From Eubacteriales bacterium (GTDB lineage: Bacteria; Bacillota; Clostridia; Lachnospirales; Lachnospiraceae): a DNA stretch of 41,133 nucleotides. Made by a program: the position numbers and the translations under genes. Under the pieces are notes generated by a model. The model was not told the origin of the DNA, did no database searches, and saw only the letters and a list, made by a program, of their open reading frames with translations. The stretch spans positions 1-41,133 of the forward strand of contig JAUNPK010000023.1 in the NCBI GenBank assembly GCA_030536855.1, in the 5' to 3' direction. Positions 14,691 to 22,686 of this stretch are shown piece by piece (the stretch's first letter is position 1; every line of letters starts with the position of its first letter).

Positions 14691-16025
14691 TTAACCTACA
14701 GTGATCTTTTCACGAGGTAATTTAGATACATTGCTTTGTGTTCCGGATACAGCTGCAAAAATCAATGTCAATCCTCCCACACGTCCGAAGAACATGAGTA
14801 ATATAAGAATTAATCTGGATATTATTCCCAGACTTGGTGTTATTCCCAATGAAAGTCCCACGGTTCCCACCGCTGAAGCAGTTTCAAATAAACAATCAGT
14901 AATTGGAAGTCCTTCAACAATGCTTATTATTATACCACCGGATAAAAACAATGTAATGTACATAAGAAAAATAGTGGCAGCATTTTTAACTACATCATCA
15001 TCTATTCTTCTTTTAAAGAAATGTATGTGTTCTTTTCTCAAAAATGTAGACACTGCTGTTCCAAACAATACAGCAATGGTTGTTGTCTTCATACCACCTG
15101 CTGTAGATCCGGGAGAACCACCAATCAGCATCATTACAATCATTATGAATAATCCGGCCTCGCTAAGAAGTCCAAAATTCACAGTGTTAAATCCCGCTGT
15201 TCTTAAAGTTACCGATTGAAAAACAGAAGCTAAAATTCGTTCCTTCAATGGTAGAGATTGAAATTCGTTAAAATAAAAATATACCGCCGGAAAAATAATC
15301 AATACCAGTGTGGTACATATAATAACCTTACTTTGCATTCTGTATTTATGAAAATGTAAAGTATTGGTCTTAATATCATCCCAGGTCAGAAATCCTATAC
15401 CACCGACAACAATGAGGAGAATAAGTGTGATATTTATCACAGGATTCATTGCATAGGAGGTCATGGAAGAAAACGGTTCATTCGTACCCATTACATCAAA
15501 ACCTGCATTACAGAATGCAGAAATGGAGTGAAACAGTGCCATCCAGATTCCTTTGATACCATAATCATAACAAAATACGGGAGCCATAATAATTGCACCC
15601 AGAAGTTCGATAATTATAGTCATCTTTACAATAAAGCCCGTAAGGCGGACAATACCGCCCACCTTTGGCGCTGATATTGCTTCCTGCATTGTGCTTCGCT
15701 GCATCAGTGAAATCTTTTTGCCGGAAATAATAGAAAATAAAACTGCAAAGGTAACCACCCCCATGCCGCCAATCTGAATAAGAATCATAATAATAATCTG
15801 TCCAAACTGGGACCAGTATGTAGCTGTATCATGTACTACAAGTCCGGTAACACACACTGCCGATGTGGATGTAAACAAGGCATCCATAAAAGGTGTTACC
15901 ACCCCTTCCTTACTGGATATCGGCAACATTAAAAGTATTGTTCCAAGCAGAATCACACTTGAAAAACTTAGTATAATAATACGAAAGGATGTTAATTTTT
16001 TCTTTTTAAAAATTAAGCTGCTCAT
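14691..16025 (-). CDS. ktrB: Potassium/sodium-coupled uptake channel subunit
   Basis: A 444-aa membrane protein of the TrkH/KtrB superfamily with four M1-P-M2 repeats. P-loop filter segments are visible as SAVCVTGLV (repeat 1), SAFCNAGFDV (2), SVTLRTAGFN (3) and SAVGTVGLSLG (4), with the key glycines. It imports K+ with KtrA gating. AAGGAG lies about 10 nt before the ATG. It follows the UPF0016 gene by 42 bp with no terminator between them, so it may be read from the upstream riboswitch-controlled promoter. Length and repeats are intact. Confidence 0.94.
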   Translation of the reverse strand: MSSLIFKKKKLTSFRIIILSFSSVILLGTILLMLPISSKEGVVTPFMDALFTSTSAVCVTGLVVHDTATYWSQFGQIIIMILIQIGGMGVVTFAVLFSIISGKKISLMQRSTMQEAISAPKVGGIVRLTGFIVKMTIIIELLGAIIMAPVFCYDYGIKGIWMALFHSISAFCNAGFDVMGTNEPFSSMTSYAMNPVINITLILLIVVGGIGFLTWDDIKTNTLHFHKYRMQSKVIICTTLVLIIFPAVYFYFNEFQSLPLKERILASVFQSVTLRTAGFNTVNFGLLSEAGLFIMIVMMLIGGSPGSTAGGMKTTTIAVLFGTAVSTFLRKEHIHFFKRRIDDDVVKNAATIFLMYITLFLSGGIIISIVEGLPITDCLFETASAVGTVGLSLGITPSLGIISRLILILLMFFGRVGGLTLIFAAVSGTQSNVSKLPREKITVG

Positions 16026-16067
16026 TTACAAAAGGCTCCTTGATATCTTGTTAAATTGGCCTGTTAA

Positions 16068-16763
16068 TTAATTTCTTTTCATAGAATTCTTTCTCTTAAG
16101 AAGGAATATGATAAGACAGACTATTGCAAAAATAATTCCAGCCACAACCGTTATAGAAATTATAAGCTTAGTCTTATCATCTGTCAAAAGAAGTTTTAAT
16201 CCCTGATATAATGTAAAGACTCCGAATATGCTGAAAATAATAAAAGCAAGTGTGTTAAGAAAGCCATCCGGTGTTTTGGTTTTTAGAAGATAACCTATAA
16301 GCATTCCTAATATATCAGCTGCAAAGAGTCCTACAGAACATCCCAGCCATACGATAACTGCGGCGGAGAGACCTTCGTTGGCACCGAATGTAATTGCTGT
16401 GAGCTGAGTCTTATCTCCTAACTCAGCTACAAAAAATGTACAAAAAACAGCCAATGGAGCGAACTTAATTTTACCATTTTCTGTTCCCTCTTCTTCCTCA
16501 TCATCATTTCCTAAGAGGGTTGATATTGCAAAGTAAAGGAATGCCAGTGCTGCAATAAGTTTAATGAGCCAGTCGGGAATCAGACTGCTCACCAGTCCCC
16601 CTGCAAGAACAGCCAGTCCGTTAAGAACAAGAATTGCAGCGGCAGTTCCAAGAATAATATCTCTTAATTTATATTTTGAGGTTAATGCCACCAGCATAAG
16701 CTGAGTCTTATCTCCCATCTCAGCAATAAATTCTGTTAAAAGTACTTTTATAAATAAAAACAT
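16068..16763 (-). CDS. UPF0016/GDT1-family divalent cation transporter
   Basis: A 231-aa membrane protein with two homologous halves, each holding the family motif E-x-G-D-K-T (EMGDKTQ near residue 14, ELGDKTQ in the second half) that forms the cation path. An acidic loop (NDDEEEEGTENG) separates the halves. Family members (MneA-type, TMEM165, Gdt1) move Mn2+ or Ca2+. I start at the ATG at 16763, preceded by GGAG at 6 nt, which gives the usual short N-terminus MFLFIKVLLTEF; a longer frame has no ribosome site. It follows a CaCA antiporter and a candidate Mn2+ riboswitch, which supports manganese export. Confidence 0.9.
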   Translation of the reverse strand: MFLFIKVLLTEFIAEMGDKTQLMLVALTSKYKLRDIILGTAAAILVLNGLAVLAGGLVSSLIPDWLIKLIAALAFLYFAISTLLGNDDEEEEGTENGKIKFAPLAVFCTFFVAELGDKTQLTAITFGANEGLSAAVIVWLGCSVGLFAADILGMLIGYLLKTKTPDGFLNTLAFIIFSIFGVFTLYQGLKLLLTDDKTKLIISITVVAGIIFAIVCLIIFLLKRKNSMKRN

Positions 16764-16876
16764 ATATTTCTCCATTCTGAGAACATAACCGTTTTTGAAG
16801 AAAAATTCCTTGGTGTCTGCACACATTATTTTCAAACGAGAAGTATAATTGTCCTCTTGTGTATCATAATATAAAT

Positions 16877-17881
16877 CTATCTTATTATAATATAAACAGC
16901 ATAAGCTGCGTATAAAGCTACCATACTTAAACCTTCAATACGGTTAATTTTCTTTTTGGTAGCACCAAAAACCCAGACTAAAAGTGAAAATACCAGCAAT
17001 ACAACTATATCTATCACATTTTCTGTGAGGAAACCAATAGGGCTTATGGCAGATGCAATACCAAGAACCATAAGAATGTTAAATATATTAGAACCTACGG
17101 CATTTCCAAGGGCCATATCCACTTCGTTTTTCTTTGCGGCAACAATAGATGTTACAAGCTCAGGAAGGGATGTTCCAATTGACACAATGGTAAGTCCCAC
17201 CAGGGTCTGGCTCATGCCAAGATCTACAGCAATCTTTGAAGCAGAATCAACAGTAAGGTCTCCGCCAAATGCGATGGCAGCACCACCAAGTACTATAAAA
17301 ATAATGCTTTTTGGAAGTGAAAGTAACTTTATATCCTCATCAGACCCACCTTCAATCTCCACGTTTTTTCCTTCTTTGCTGGCTTTGAGGGCTGCTCTTA
17401 TCATGAGGAAAATGTAACATGCAAATAAAACAATGAAAATTATTCCGTCTAAATGTCCAAGTGTCATTTTAGATGCATCAGTAAAACCTAAAATACCTAA
17501 TACTAAAAGTAGTATTGCGCAGGCAACGGATATAGGAATATCTCTTACTACAGTGTCCTTGGAAACAGCAACAGGAACCATAACTGCACATATTCCGATA
17601 ACCACCATAAGATTGAAGATATTAGAGCCGACAACGTTGCTGACAGCAAGAGTGTTATTGTTTGCAAGAGATGCGGTAACACTAACAGCAGTCTCCGGCA
17701 ATGATGTACCCATGGCAACAATTGTAAGACCGATAATTATTGATGGCACATGAAATCTTTTGGCAATACTTGAACTGCCTTCCACGAAAATATCTGCTCC
17801 CTTTACTAAGAATACAAAACCGGCTACTAAAAATAGAACTACAACAAAAAACGGAGCATTATTAATATACTGTTCCATCAT
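16877..17881 (-). CDS. CaCA-family calcium/sodium (cation) antiporter, YrbG type
   Basis: A 334-aa protein with ten or so helices and two copies of the alpha repeat: GTSLPETAVSV...NVVGSNIFNL in the first half and GTSLPELVTSI...NAVGSNIFNI in the second. These hold the acidic residues that bind Ca2+ in CaCA exchangers. AAGGAGG directly precedes the paired ATGs at 17881/17878; I take the first, but the second is equally placed. It is first in a four-gene cation operon (CaCA, UPF0016, ktrB, ktrA) behind a candidate Mn2+ riboswitch, so manganese may be a substrate as well as calcium. Confidence 0.9.
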   Translation of the reverse strand: MMEQYINNAPFFVVVLFLVAGFVFLVKGADIFVEGSSSIAKRFHVPSIIIGLTIVAMGTSLPETAVSVTASLANNNTLAVSNVVGSNIFNLMVVIGICAVMVPVAVSKDTVVRDIPISVACAILLLVLGILGFTDASKMTLGHLDGIIFIVLFACYIFLMIRAALKASKEGKNVEIEGGSDEDIKLLSLPKSIIFIVLGGAAIAFGGDLTVDSASKIAVDLGMSQTLVGLTIVSIGTSLPELVTSIVAAKKNEVDMALGNAVGSNIFNILMVLGIASAISPIGFLTENVIDIVVLLVFSLLVWVFGATKKKINRIEGLSMVALYAAYAVYIIIR

Positions 17882-17905
17882 ATCCTCCTTTTCTTTTATA
17901 GAATT

Positions 17906-17936
17906 AATGGGAATTGCAAAACAATTTAGTTTGCAA
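17906..17936. repeat. Short inverted repeat in the antiporter leader
   Basis: ATTGCAAAAC and GTTTGCAAT surround ATTTA between the riboswitch terminator and the CaCA gene. It resembles the ends of the palindromic element (TTTGC...GCAAA) and may be a degraded relative, though chance is possible in such AT-rich DNA. Confidence 0.4.
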
Positions 17937-17954
17937 TGTTTTATAAATCCTGAG

Positions 17955-18020
17955 GAAAAAGAAAGACTCATGTACGTCTTTACAGATAGTCATATCTGTC
18001 TACCAGACGTACATGAGTCT
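17955..18020 (-). terminator. Terminator of the candidate Mn2+ riboswitch
   Basis: A perfect 16-bp inverted repeat (17964-17979 and 18005-18020) enclosing a second hairpin (AGACAGATA/TATCTGT), followed on the minus strand by TTTCTTTTT. It lies between the aptamer and the CaCA gene. Confidence 0.88.
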
Positions 18021-18035
18021 CATTATTTAAGATTT

Positions 18036-18136
18036 GCCAGGTCATTCTCTTTACCTGTAATAATCATTATAACAATACAGGCATAACAACCAGGATGTTG
18101 ACAAACCACACTTACGTGCTAATTACTCCCTCACGG
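18036..18136 (-). ncRNA. Candidate yybP-ykoY (manganese) riboswitch aptamer
   Basis: The minus strand reads GTGAGGGAGTA (18134 on), then GTCAACA-TCC and GG-TTGTTATGCC forming a stem, a CCTGTA/TACAGG stem, and AGAGAATGACCTGGC. The GGGAGUA box near the 5' end, the GUCAACA stem and the closing GACCU next to a P1 of about six pairs are the landmarks of the yybP-ykoY class, which senses Mn2+. UPF0016 and CaCA transporters are known targets. I compared by memory and did not align; the P1 pairing has one mismatch. Confidence 0.65.
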
Positions 18137-18153
18137 ATTATTAAATTGGTTAA

Positions 18154-18182
18154 ATCTTATCAAATGTGTTATACATTGTCAA
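18154..18182 (-). promoter_or_regulatory. Promoter of the cation operon
   Basis: TTGACA (18182-18177), 17-bp spacer, TAAGAT (18159-18154) on the minus strand, about 20 bp before the candidate aptamer. Confidence 0.8.
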
Positions 18183-18206
18183 TGAGAAAGTTAGCCAATA
18201 ATATAA

Positions 18207-19388
18207 TTAATGGTGGAATAATCTCATTCCTGTAAAGCACATTGCAATATTTCTCTTATTACATGTTTCAATAACATTATCATCTCTTATAGAGCCACCC
18301 GGCTGGGCAATATATTTAACTCCGCTCTTATAGGCTCTTTCAATGTTATCACCAAATGGAAAGAAAGCATCTGAGCCAAGTGCAACATCAGTGTTACCGT
18401 CCAGCCATGCTCTTTTTTCTTCTCTGGTGAATACTTCAGGCTTTTCTGTAAATACTCTCTCCCACTCGCCGTCAGCAAGAAGATCTTCGTATTCATCACC
18501 TATGTATAAATCAATTGCGTTATCTCTGTCAGCACGTCCCACATTTTCCTTGAAAGGAAGGTTAAGAACCTTTGGATTCTGACGGAGGTACCAGTTATCA
18601 GCCTTCTGTCCGGCAAGTCTTGTACAATGGATTCTTGACTGCTGTCCTGCTCCGATTCCGATTGCCTGTCCGTTCTTTGCATAGCATACTGAATTTGACT
18701 GTGTATACTTTAATGTGATTAAAGCGATAATAAGGTCAATCTTTGCCTGCTCTGTGAACTCTTTATTATCTGTGACAATATTTGAAAGAAGAGCTTCATT
18801 AATTTCAAATTCATTTCTTCCCTGTTCAAAAGTAACACCGTATACCTGTTTTCTTTCAATTGGTTCAGGCTTATATTCAGGGTTAATCTTAATTACATTA
18901 TAATTACCCTTCTTCTTTGACTTTAAGATTTCCAATGCATCATCATCGTAATCAGGGGCAATAATACCGTCTGAAACTTCATGCTGGATTAACTTTGCTG
19001 TAGCAAGGTCACATTTGTCTGAAAGAGAGATAAAATCGCCAAAGGATGACATTCTGTCAGCACCTCTTGCTCTTGCATAGGCACATGCAAGAGGAGAAAG
19101 TTCTCCAATTGTCTCGTCAACCCAGTAAATTTTCTTCTCTACATCTGTGAGAGGAAGTCCTACTGCAGCACCTGCAGGTGATACATGCTTAAAAGATGTA
19201 GCCGCAGGGAGTCCTGTAGCTTCTTTTAATTCTTTAACAAGCTGATAACCGTTGAATGCATCAAGGAAATTGATGTATCCAGGTCTTCCGTTTAAAATCT
19301 CTACCGGAAGCTCGCTTCCGTCTGCCATAAATATTCTTGAAGGCTTCTGATTAGGATTACAGCCGTACTTTAACTGAAATTCGTTCAT
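18207..19388 (-). CDS. Stand-alone AICAR transformylase (PurH C-terminal type)
   Basis: A 393-aa enzyme of the AICARFT family, which formylates AICAR (ZMP) with 10-formyltetrahydrofolate to FAICAR. Conserved parts include SFKHVSPAGAA (near residue 65, the Lys-His catalytic pair), SPLACAYARARGADRMSSFG and, at the C-terminus, GSDAFFPFGDNIERA and AQPGGSIRDD. The IMP cyclohydrolase domain that precedes it in bacterial PurH is absent; a separate PurO-type protein upstream fills this role. I choose the ATG at 19388 because AAAGGA lies 6 nt upstream. It is 33 bp after purO in the same operon, behind a ZTP riboswitch. The standard purine regulators are not seen. Confidence 0.94.
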   Translation of the reverse strand: MNEFQLKYGCNPNQKPSRIFMADGSELPVEILNGRPGYINFLDAFNGYQLVKELKEATGLPAATSFKHVSPAGAAVGLPLTDVEKKIYWVDETIGELSPLACAYARARGADRMSSFGDFISLSDKCDLATAKLIQHEVSDGIIAPDYDDDALEILKSKKKGNYNVIKINPEYKPEPIERKQVYGVTFEQGRNEFEINEALLSNIVTDNKEFTEQAKIDLIIALITLKYTQSNSVCYAKNGQAIGIGAGQQSRIHCTRLAGQKADNWYLRQNPKVLNLPFKENVGRADRDNAIDLYIGDEYEDLLADGEWERVFTEKPEVFTREEKRAWLDGNTDVALGSDAFFPFGDNIERAYKSGVKYIAQPGGSIRDDNVIETCNKRNIAMCFTGMRLFHH

Positions 19389-19421
19389 TTTTTGTCCTTT
19401 CTGTGCCCTGCACATAACATT

Positions 19422-20135
19422 TTATTTATTCTTGTTGATTATTCTTGTCTCGTATTCTCCGGTCTTAATGTCAATATATCTTACGAATAAAGAAACCTTA
19501 TTATCCTCGTTAAGATTTGACCAGATCATATTGGTGAATGTGTCGATATCACCGCTAATCTTTACCCATGTAGGTTCGCCTTCAAAACTTGGAAGTGGTG
19601 AACCGTCTCCCATGTATGTGTGGATGAAATGTCCCTCACCTGCTACAGGTGCATCATAAGTAAATGTATATCTGTTACACTGTTCAGGATTACCATTGTG
19701 GCTCTTTAATATTGACATAGCATAATCATAAGAACCATCTTTAATAGTTAAAAGTCCTGAAATTCTAGGTGTGTAATTAGGACCATCCGGTTCAAATTCT
19801 CTTGTTCTTAATGATTCTTCAAAGGTCTTTCCGTCCTTCATTAAATCATAAACAGTATCTGTCTGATCTCCGTTAGTAACGATTGTCTTTTCATCAAGTA
19901 CACGAACAGGTGCATAGATAATAAGACTTGGATCTTCAAGCTTACTTGGGTCAAAAGCTTCAGTTCTGATTCCTTCACCGTCCTGTACAAATACACGGTT
20001 TCTGCTGTTAGCACTTCTTCCCATAATGAAGTATGCCGTAACGGCTTTTGTTCCGTCCTCAGACTTTCCGATTACGATTCCTCTTCCAGGATAATCGCAT
20101 CCTGATAATTCCTTCTCAAGTGTTGTGATAACCAT
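19422..20135 (-). CDS. purO: IMP cyclohydrolase, PurO type
   Basis: A 237-aa protein of the archaeal-type IMP cyclohydrolase family (first found as PurO), which closes FAICAR to IMP, the last step of de novo purine synthesis. Recognisable pieces are GCDYPGRGIVIGKSEDG, AYFIMGRSANSRNRVF near the N-terminus and EPDGPNYTPRISGLL in the middle. GGAGGAAAACA precedes the ATG. It is first in the operon; the AICAR transformylase follows after 33 bp, so the pair replaces bifunctional PurH. The leader holds a ZTP riboswitch. Confidence 0.92.
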   Translation of the reverse strand: MVITTLEKELSGCDYPGRGIVIGKSEDGTKAVTAYFIMGRSANSRNRVFVQDGEGIRTEAFDPSKLEDPSLIIYAPVRVLDEKTIVTNGDQTDTVYDLMKDGKTFEESLRTREFEPDGPNYTPRISGLLTIKDGSYDYAMSILKSHNGNPEQCNRYTFTYDAPVAGEGHFIHTYMGDGSPLPSFEGEPTWVKISGDIDTFTNMIWSNLNEDNKVSLFVRYIDIKTGEYETRIINKNK

Positions 20136-20162
20136 TGTTTTCCTCCTTAATTATGTTAGTAA

Positions 20163-20197
20163 TAGGTATTTGCAAAAAGGAGTTTCGCAAACGCCTA
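20163..20197. repeat. Miniature copy of the palindromic element's termini
   Basis: TAGGTATTTGC (20163-20173) and GCAAACGCCTA (20187-20197) form an imperfect inverted repeat (9 of 11). The right part, 18 nt from 20180, is identical to 11166-11183 in the large element. It lies in the purO leader, 6 bp past the riboswitch T-tract. Confidence 0.6.
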
Positions 20198-20203
20198 TAT
20201 GTT

Positions 20204-20249
20204 AAAAAAAGACCTACCCGGGTAACCTTGATAGGCTGCCCAGGCGGTC
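20204..20249 (-). terminator. Terminator of the ZTP riboswitch
   Basis: On the minus strand GACC-GCCTGGG (20249-20239) pairs with CCCGGGTAGGTC (20222-20211), with a small internal loop, followed by seven T residues. The 5' arm includes the CCGCCTGGGC pseudoknot strand, so ligand binding should prevent terminator formation. Confidence 0.88.
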
Positions 20250-20346
20250 GGCTGATTCGGATACTTTAACTGCACTCCCTATGGGTATTCCCATCACATC
20301 AATGCATAAAATCATGCTTAGATGCTTTCCGCCAGTAATGCAGCAA
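20238..20346 (-). ncRNA. ZTP (pfl) riboswitch aptamer
   Basis: Read on the minus strand: ACTGGCGGA (about 20336), an extra hairpin, ATGGGAATACCCAT, AGGGAGTGCAGT (about 20280) pairing with CTGCA at 20345, a linker of about 17 nt, then CCGCCTGGGC (20247-20238). This is the ordered signature of the pfl/ZTP aptamer, including the pseudoknot strand. ZTP and ZMP signal folate shortage. The downstream genes use ZMP and 10-formyl-THF, so an ON switch fits well. Confidence 0.93.
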
Positions 20347-20354
20347 CTAGGTAT

Positions 20355-20383
20355 AAGATACATCATATAAGCTTAAATTGCAA
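20355..20383 (-). promoter_or_regulatory. Promoter of the ZTP-purO operon
   Basis: TTGCAA (20383-20378), 17-bp spacer, TATCTT (20360-20355) on the minus strand. It lies at the 3' border of hypE and just before the aptamer. Moderate matches. Confidence 0.5.
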
Positions 20384-20385
20384 GT

Positions 20386-21378
20386 CTAACATATTCTTGG
20401 AAGTCCTTCTCCCATAAGTACGTCAAGATTCCTTATTCCGCCTATTTCTGTCTTTAATAATACCTTTCCCGGTTCATTTTCTTCTATATGGCCTACGATT
20501 TTTGCGTTCCGGCCGTAATCAGATTTTTTTATTATCTCAAGAGCTTTTTCCTCGTCAGATTTGTCTACTACCGCAACAAGTTTCCCTTCATTTCCCATAT
20601 ATAAAGGGTCAAGACCCAGAAGACCTGAAAATCCTTTAACAGATTCCAAGACAGGTATATTTTCCTCATCAATCCAAACAGAAACATTACTTGATATTGC
20701 CAATTCCTTTAATACAGTGGCAAGTCCGCCTCTTGTCACATCTCTTAAGGCATGGACTTTTATACCCCCGGATAAGAGATTATTAACCATATCACATAAA
20801 GGAGCACAATCACTTTTAATATCATTAGTAATACTCATTCGCTGGGAAAGTATGCAGGAATGATGGTCCCCAAGATTGCCGGACACAATAACGGAATCAC
20901 CCTTTTGGCAGCCCTTTGAGGATATTATCCTGTCATCATTGATAAAACCTACTCCTGCTGTATTAATATATAACTCACCTTTCCCCTCCACAACTTTGGT
21001 ATCTCCGGCTACAATGCTTACTCCTGCTTCTTTTGCAGTTTCTGCCATAGATTTGACTATGTATTTCAACGAGTCTATTTCCAAGCCTTCCTGTAAAATA
21101 AAGCCGCAGGTTATATATTTTGGTATGGCACCTCTCATAAGAAGATCATTTACAGTTCCGCAAATACATAATCGTCCAATATCTCCTCCCGGAAATATTG
21201 TTGGAGTAACAACGAAGCTGTCCGTGGTCATGGCAATTTTGCTGTTTCCATTTACAACTGCGCTGTCTTCCATCTGGTTTAATGTGTCATTGTCAAAATA
21301 TCTGGTAAATATATCCTTTATAAGAAGATCGGTATCTTTTCCCCCGCTTCCATGAGCCATGGTAATAACTTTATCCAT
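20386..21378 (-). CDS. hypE: Hydrogenase maturation protein HypE
   Basis: A 330-aa enzyme of the PurM/ThiL-type ATPase fold. HypE dehydrates its C-terminal S-carbamoyl cysteine, made by HypF, to a thiocyanate that becomes the CN ligand of the [NiFe] site. The N-terminus (MAHGSGGKDTDLLI) and ATP/metal motif GGDIGRLCICGTVND are present, and the protein ends in PRIC, with Cys330 as the carrier residue. It is the last gene of the ech-hyp operon, 15 bp after hypD; the purO promoter follows at once. Complete and intact. Confidence 0.96.
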   Translation of the reverse strand: MDKVITMAHGSGGKDTDLLIKDIFTRYFDNDTLNQMEDSAVVNGNSKIAMTTDSFVVTPTIFPGGDIGRLCICGTVNDLLMRGAIPKYITCGFILQEGLEIDSLKYIVKSMAETAKEAGVSIVAGDTKVVEGKGELYINTAGVGFINDDRIISSKGCQKGDSVIVSGNLGDHHSCILSQRMSITNDIKSDCAPLCDMVNNLLSGGIKVHALRDVTRGGLATVLKELAISSNVSVWIDEENIPVLESVKGFSGLLGLDPLYMGNEGKLVAVVDKSDEEKALEIIKKSDYGRNAKIVGHIEENEPGKVLLKTEIGGIRNLDVLMGEGLPRIC

Positions 21379-21393
21379 TTTTTACTCCGTTCT

Positions 21394-22440
21394 CTATATA
21401 TTTTCTCCGTTAACATAAGCTGTATGACAGCTTCCTTCTTCAGAAACCATGCAGGCTCCCTGAGGATTTTCAGGAGTACATGCTTTACCGAACAAAGTAC
21501 AATCCTTTGGCTTGAAAAATCCTGTTAACACCTTGTCGCAGCTGCACATTTTATTAATTTTAATATCTTCATCAAGCCCATAGCTCCCTGCGTCATAAAA
21601 ACTGTACTGTTCTTTTAATTTAAGTCCGGAAACCGGAATATTTCCTAATCCTCGCCAACAGGCATCGCATATCTCAAAATATTTAGCCATCATTTCCTGA
21701 GCTTTGATATTTCCCTTTTCTGTTACCACACGGGGATAGAAATTCATTACTTTTCCCATTCCTCTTGCCTTCACAATGCCATAAATGGCAATTATCAGGT
21801 CTTCCCCTGTAAATCCGGCAACGCCAAAGGGAATATTATACTTACTGCTGATTGGTTGGTATATATTGCTCCCTGTAATAACGCTTACGTGTCCCGGTGC
21901 GATAAATCCATGAATGGGTGAACCCGATTTGCACATTTTTTCAATGGCGGGAGGCATGGTTTTTAATGCGGTAAGAAGCTTTACATTACAAATGTTTTGG
22001 GAAATAAGCTGCTGTAGTAATAAGGCATAAACCGGGGTTGTGGTTTCAAAACCGATAGCAGCAAATACATATTTTTCTTCAGGATTATTAACAGCAAGGG
22101 AGATTACATCTAAGGGAGAATAAACCATTACGGATTTAACTCCCTGCCATTTTGATGAGCTTATACTTGCTTTGCTTCCGGGAACTTTCATCAAATCGCC
22201 AAATGTTACAATGGTATATCCTTCCTTAAGTGACAAATCAATAAGTCTGTCTATGTATGATGAAGGAGTGACACACACCGGACATCCGGGCCCTGATATT
22301 AGTGATATTTTAGGTGATAAAATACTTTTTATTCCGTTCTTTGCAATTGCAGCAGTATGACTACCGCAAACCTCGCATATATTCATACAAGGGCCGTCAT
22401 ATTGTCTTAAATAATCAACATATTTCTTAATATCAATCAT
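21394..22440 (-). CDS. hypD: Hydrogenase maturation protein HypD
   Basis: A 348-aa Fe-S protein that, with HypC, forms the scaffold on which Fe(CN)2CO is assembled. Signature parts are CEVCGSHTAAIAKNGI (residues 22-37), SGPGCPVCVTP (about 49-59), GFETTTP, and the C-terminal cysteines CSCDKVLTGFFKPKDCTLFG that bind the [4Fe-4S] cluster. The ATG overlaps the hypC stop (ATGA, 4 bp), as expected for partners in one complex. Length is close to the family norm. Confidence 0.96.
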   Translation of the reverse strand: MIDIKKYVDYLRQYDGPCMNICEVCGSHTAAIAKNGIKSILSPKISLISGPGCPVCVTPSSYIDRLIDLSLKEGYTIVTFGDLMKVPGSKASISSSKWQGVKSVMVYSPLDVISLAVNNPEEKYVFAAIGFETTTPVYALLLQQLISQNICNVKLLTALKTMPPAIEKMCKSGSPIHGFIAPGHVSVITGSNIYQPISSKYNIPFGVAGFTGEDLIIAIYGIVKARGMGKVMNFYPRVVTEKGNIKAQEMMAKYFEICDACWRGLGNIPVSGLKLKEQYSFYDAGSYGLDEDIKINKMCSCDKVLTGFFKPKDCTLFGKACTPENPQGACMVSEEGSCHTAYVNGENI

Positions 22441-22652
22441 GAGAATGCCTTTACTTCTTCCATTAAATCTATTAAATCAAGAGCCTCGGTTTCATCTACC
22501 TTCTGCAATATACAGCCGGCATGAACAAGGCAGTAATCTCCTGCTTTAACGTCCACAAGTCCCGTAGCGGCGTTAACTTTATTTCCATTAAAGTCAACAA
22601 CAGCAATTCCATTATCTATACTTATTATTTTACCGGGTAATGCTACACACAT
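22437..22652 (-). CDS. hypC: Hydrogenase maturation chaperone HypC
   Basis: A 71-aa HypC/HupF protein. It starts MCVALPGKI, with Cys2 as the essential iron-carrier residue, and contains DYCLVHAGCILQKVDE, typical of the family. HypC shuttles the Fe(CN)2CO unit from HypD to the hydrogenase large subunit. It overlaps hypD by 4 bp. Confidence 0.96.
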   Translation of the reverse strand: MCVALPGKIISIDNGIAVVDFNGNKVNAATGLVDVKAGDYCLVHAGCILQKVDETEALDLIDLMEEVKAFS

Positions 22653-22686
22653 ATTATGCCTCCATTTAGCTGATGTCTTGCATCCA

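Noticed and set aside
16026-16067. c-di-AMP (ydaO) riboswitch before ktrB
   Set aside because: The gap is only 42 bp, too short for that aptamer, and shows only a ribosome binding site.
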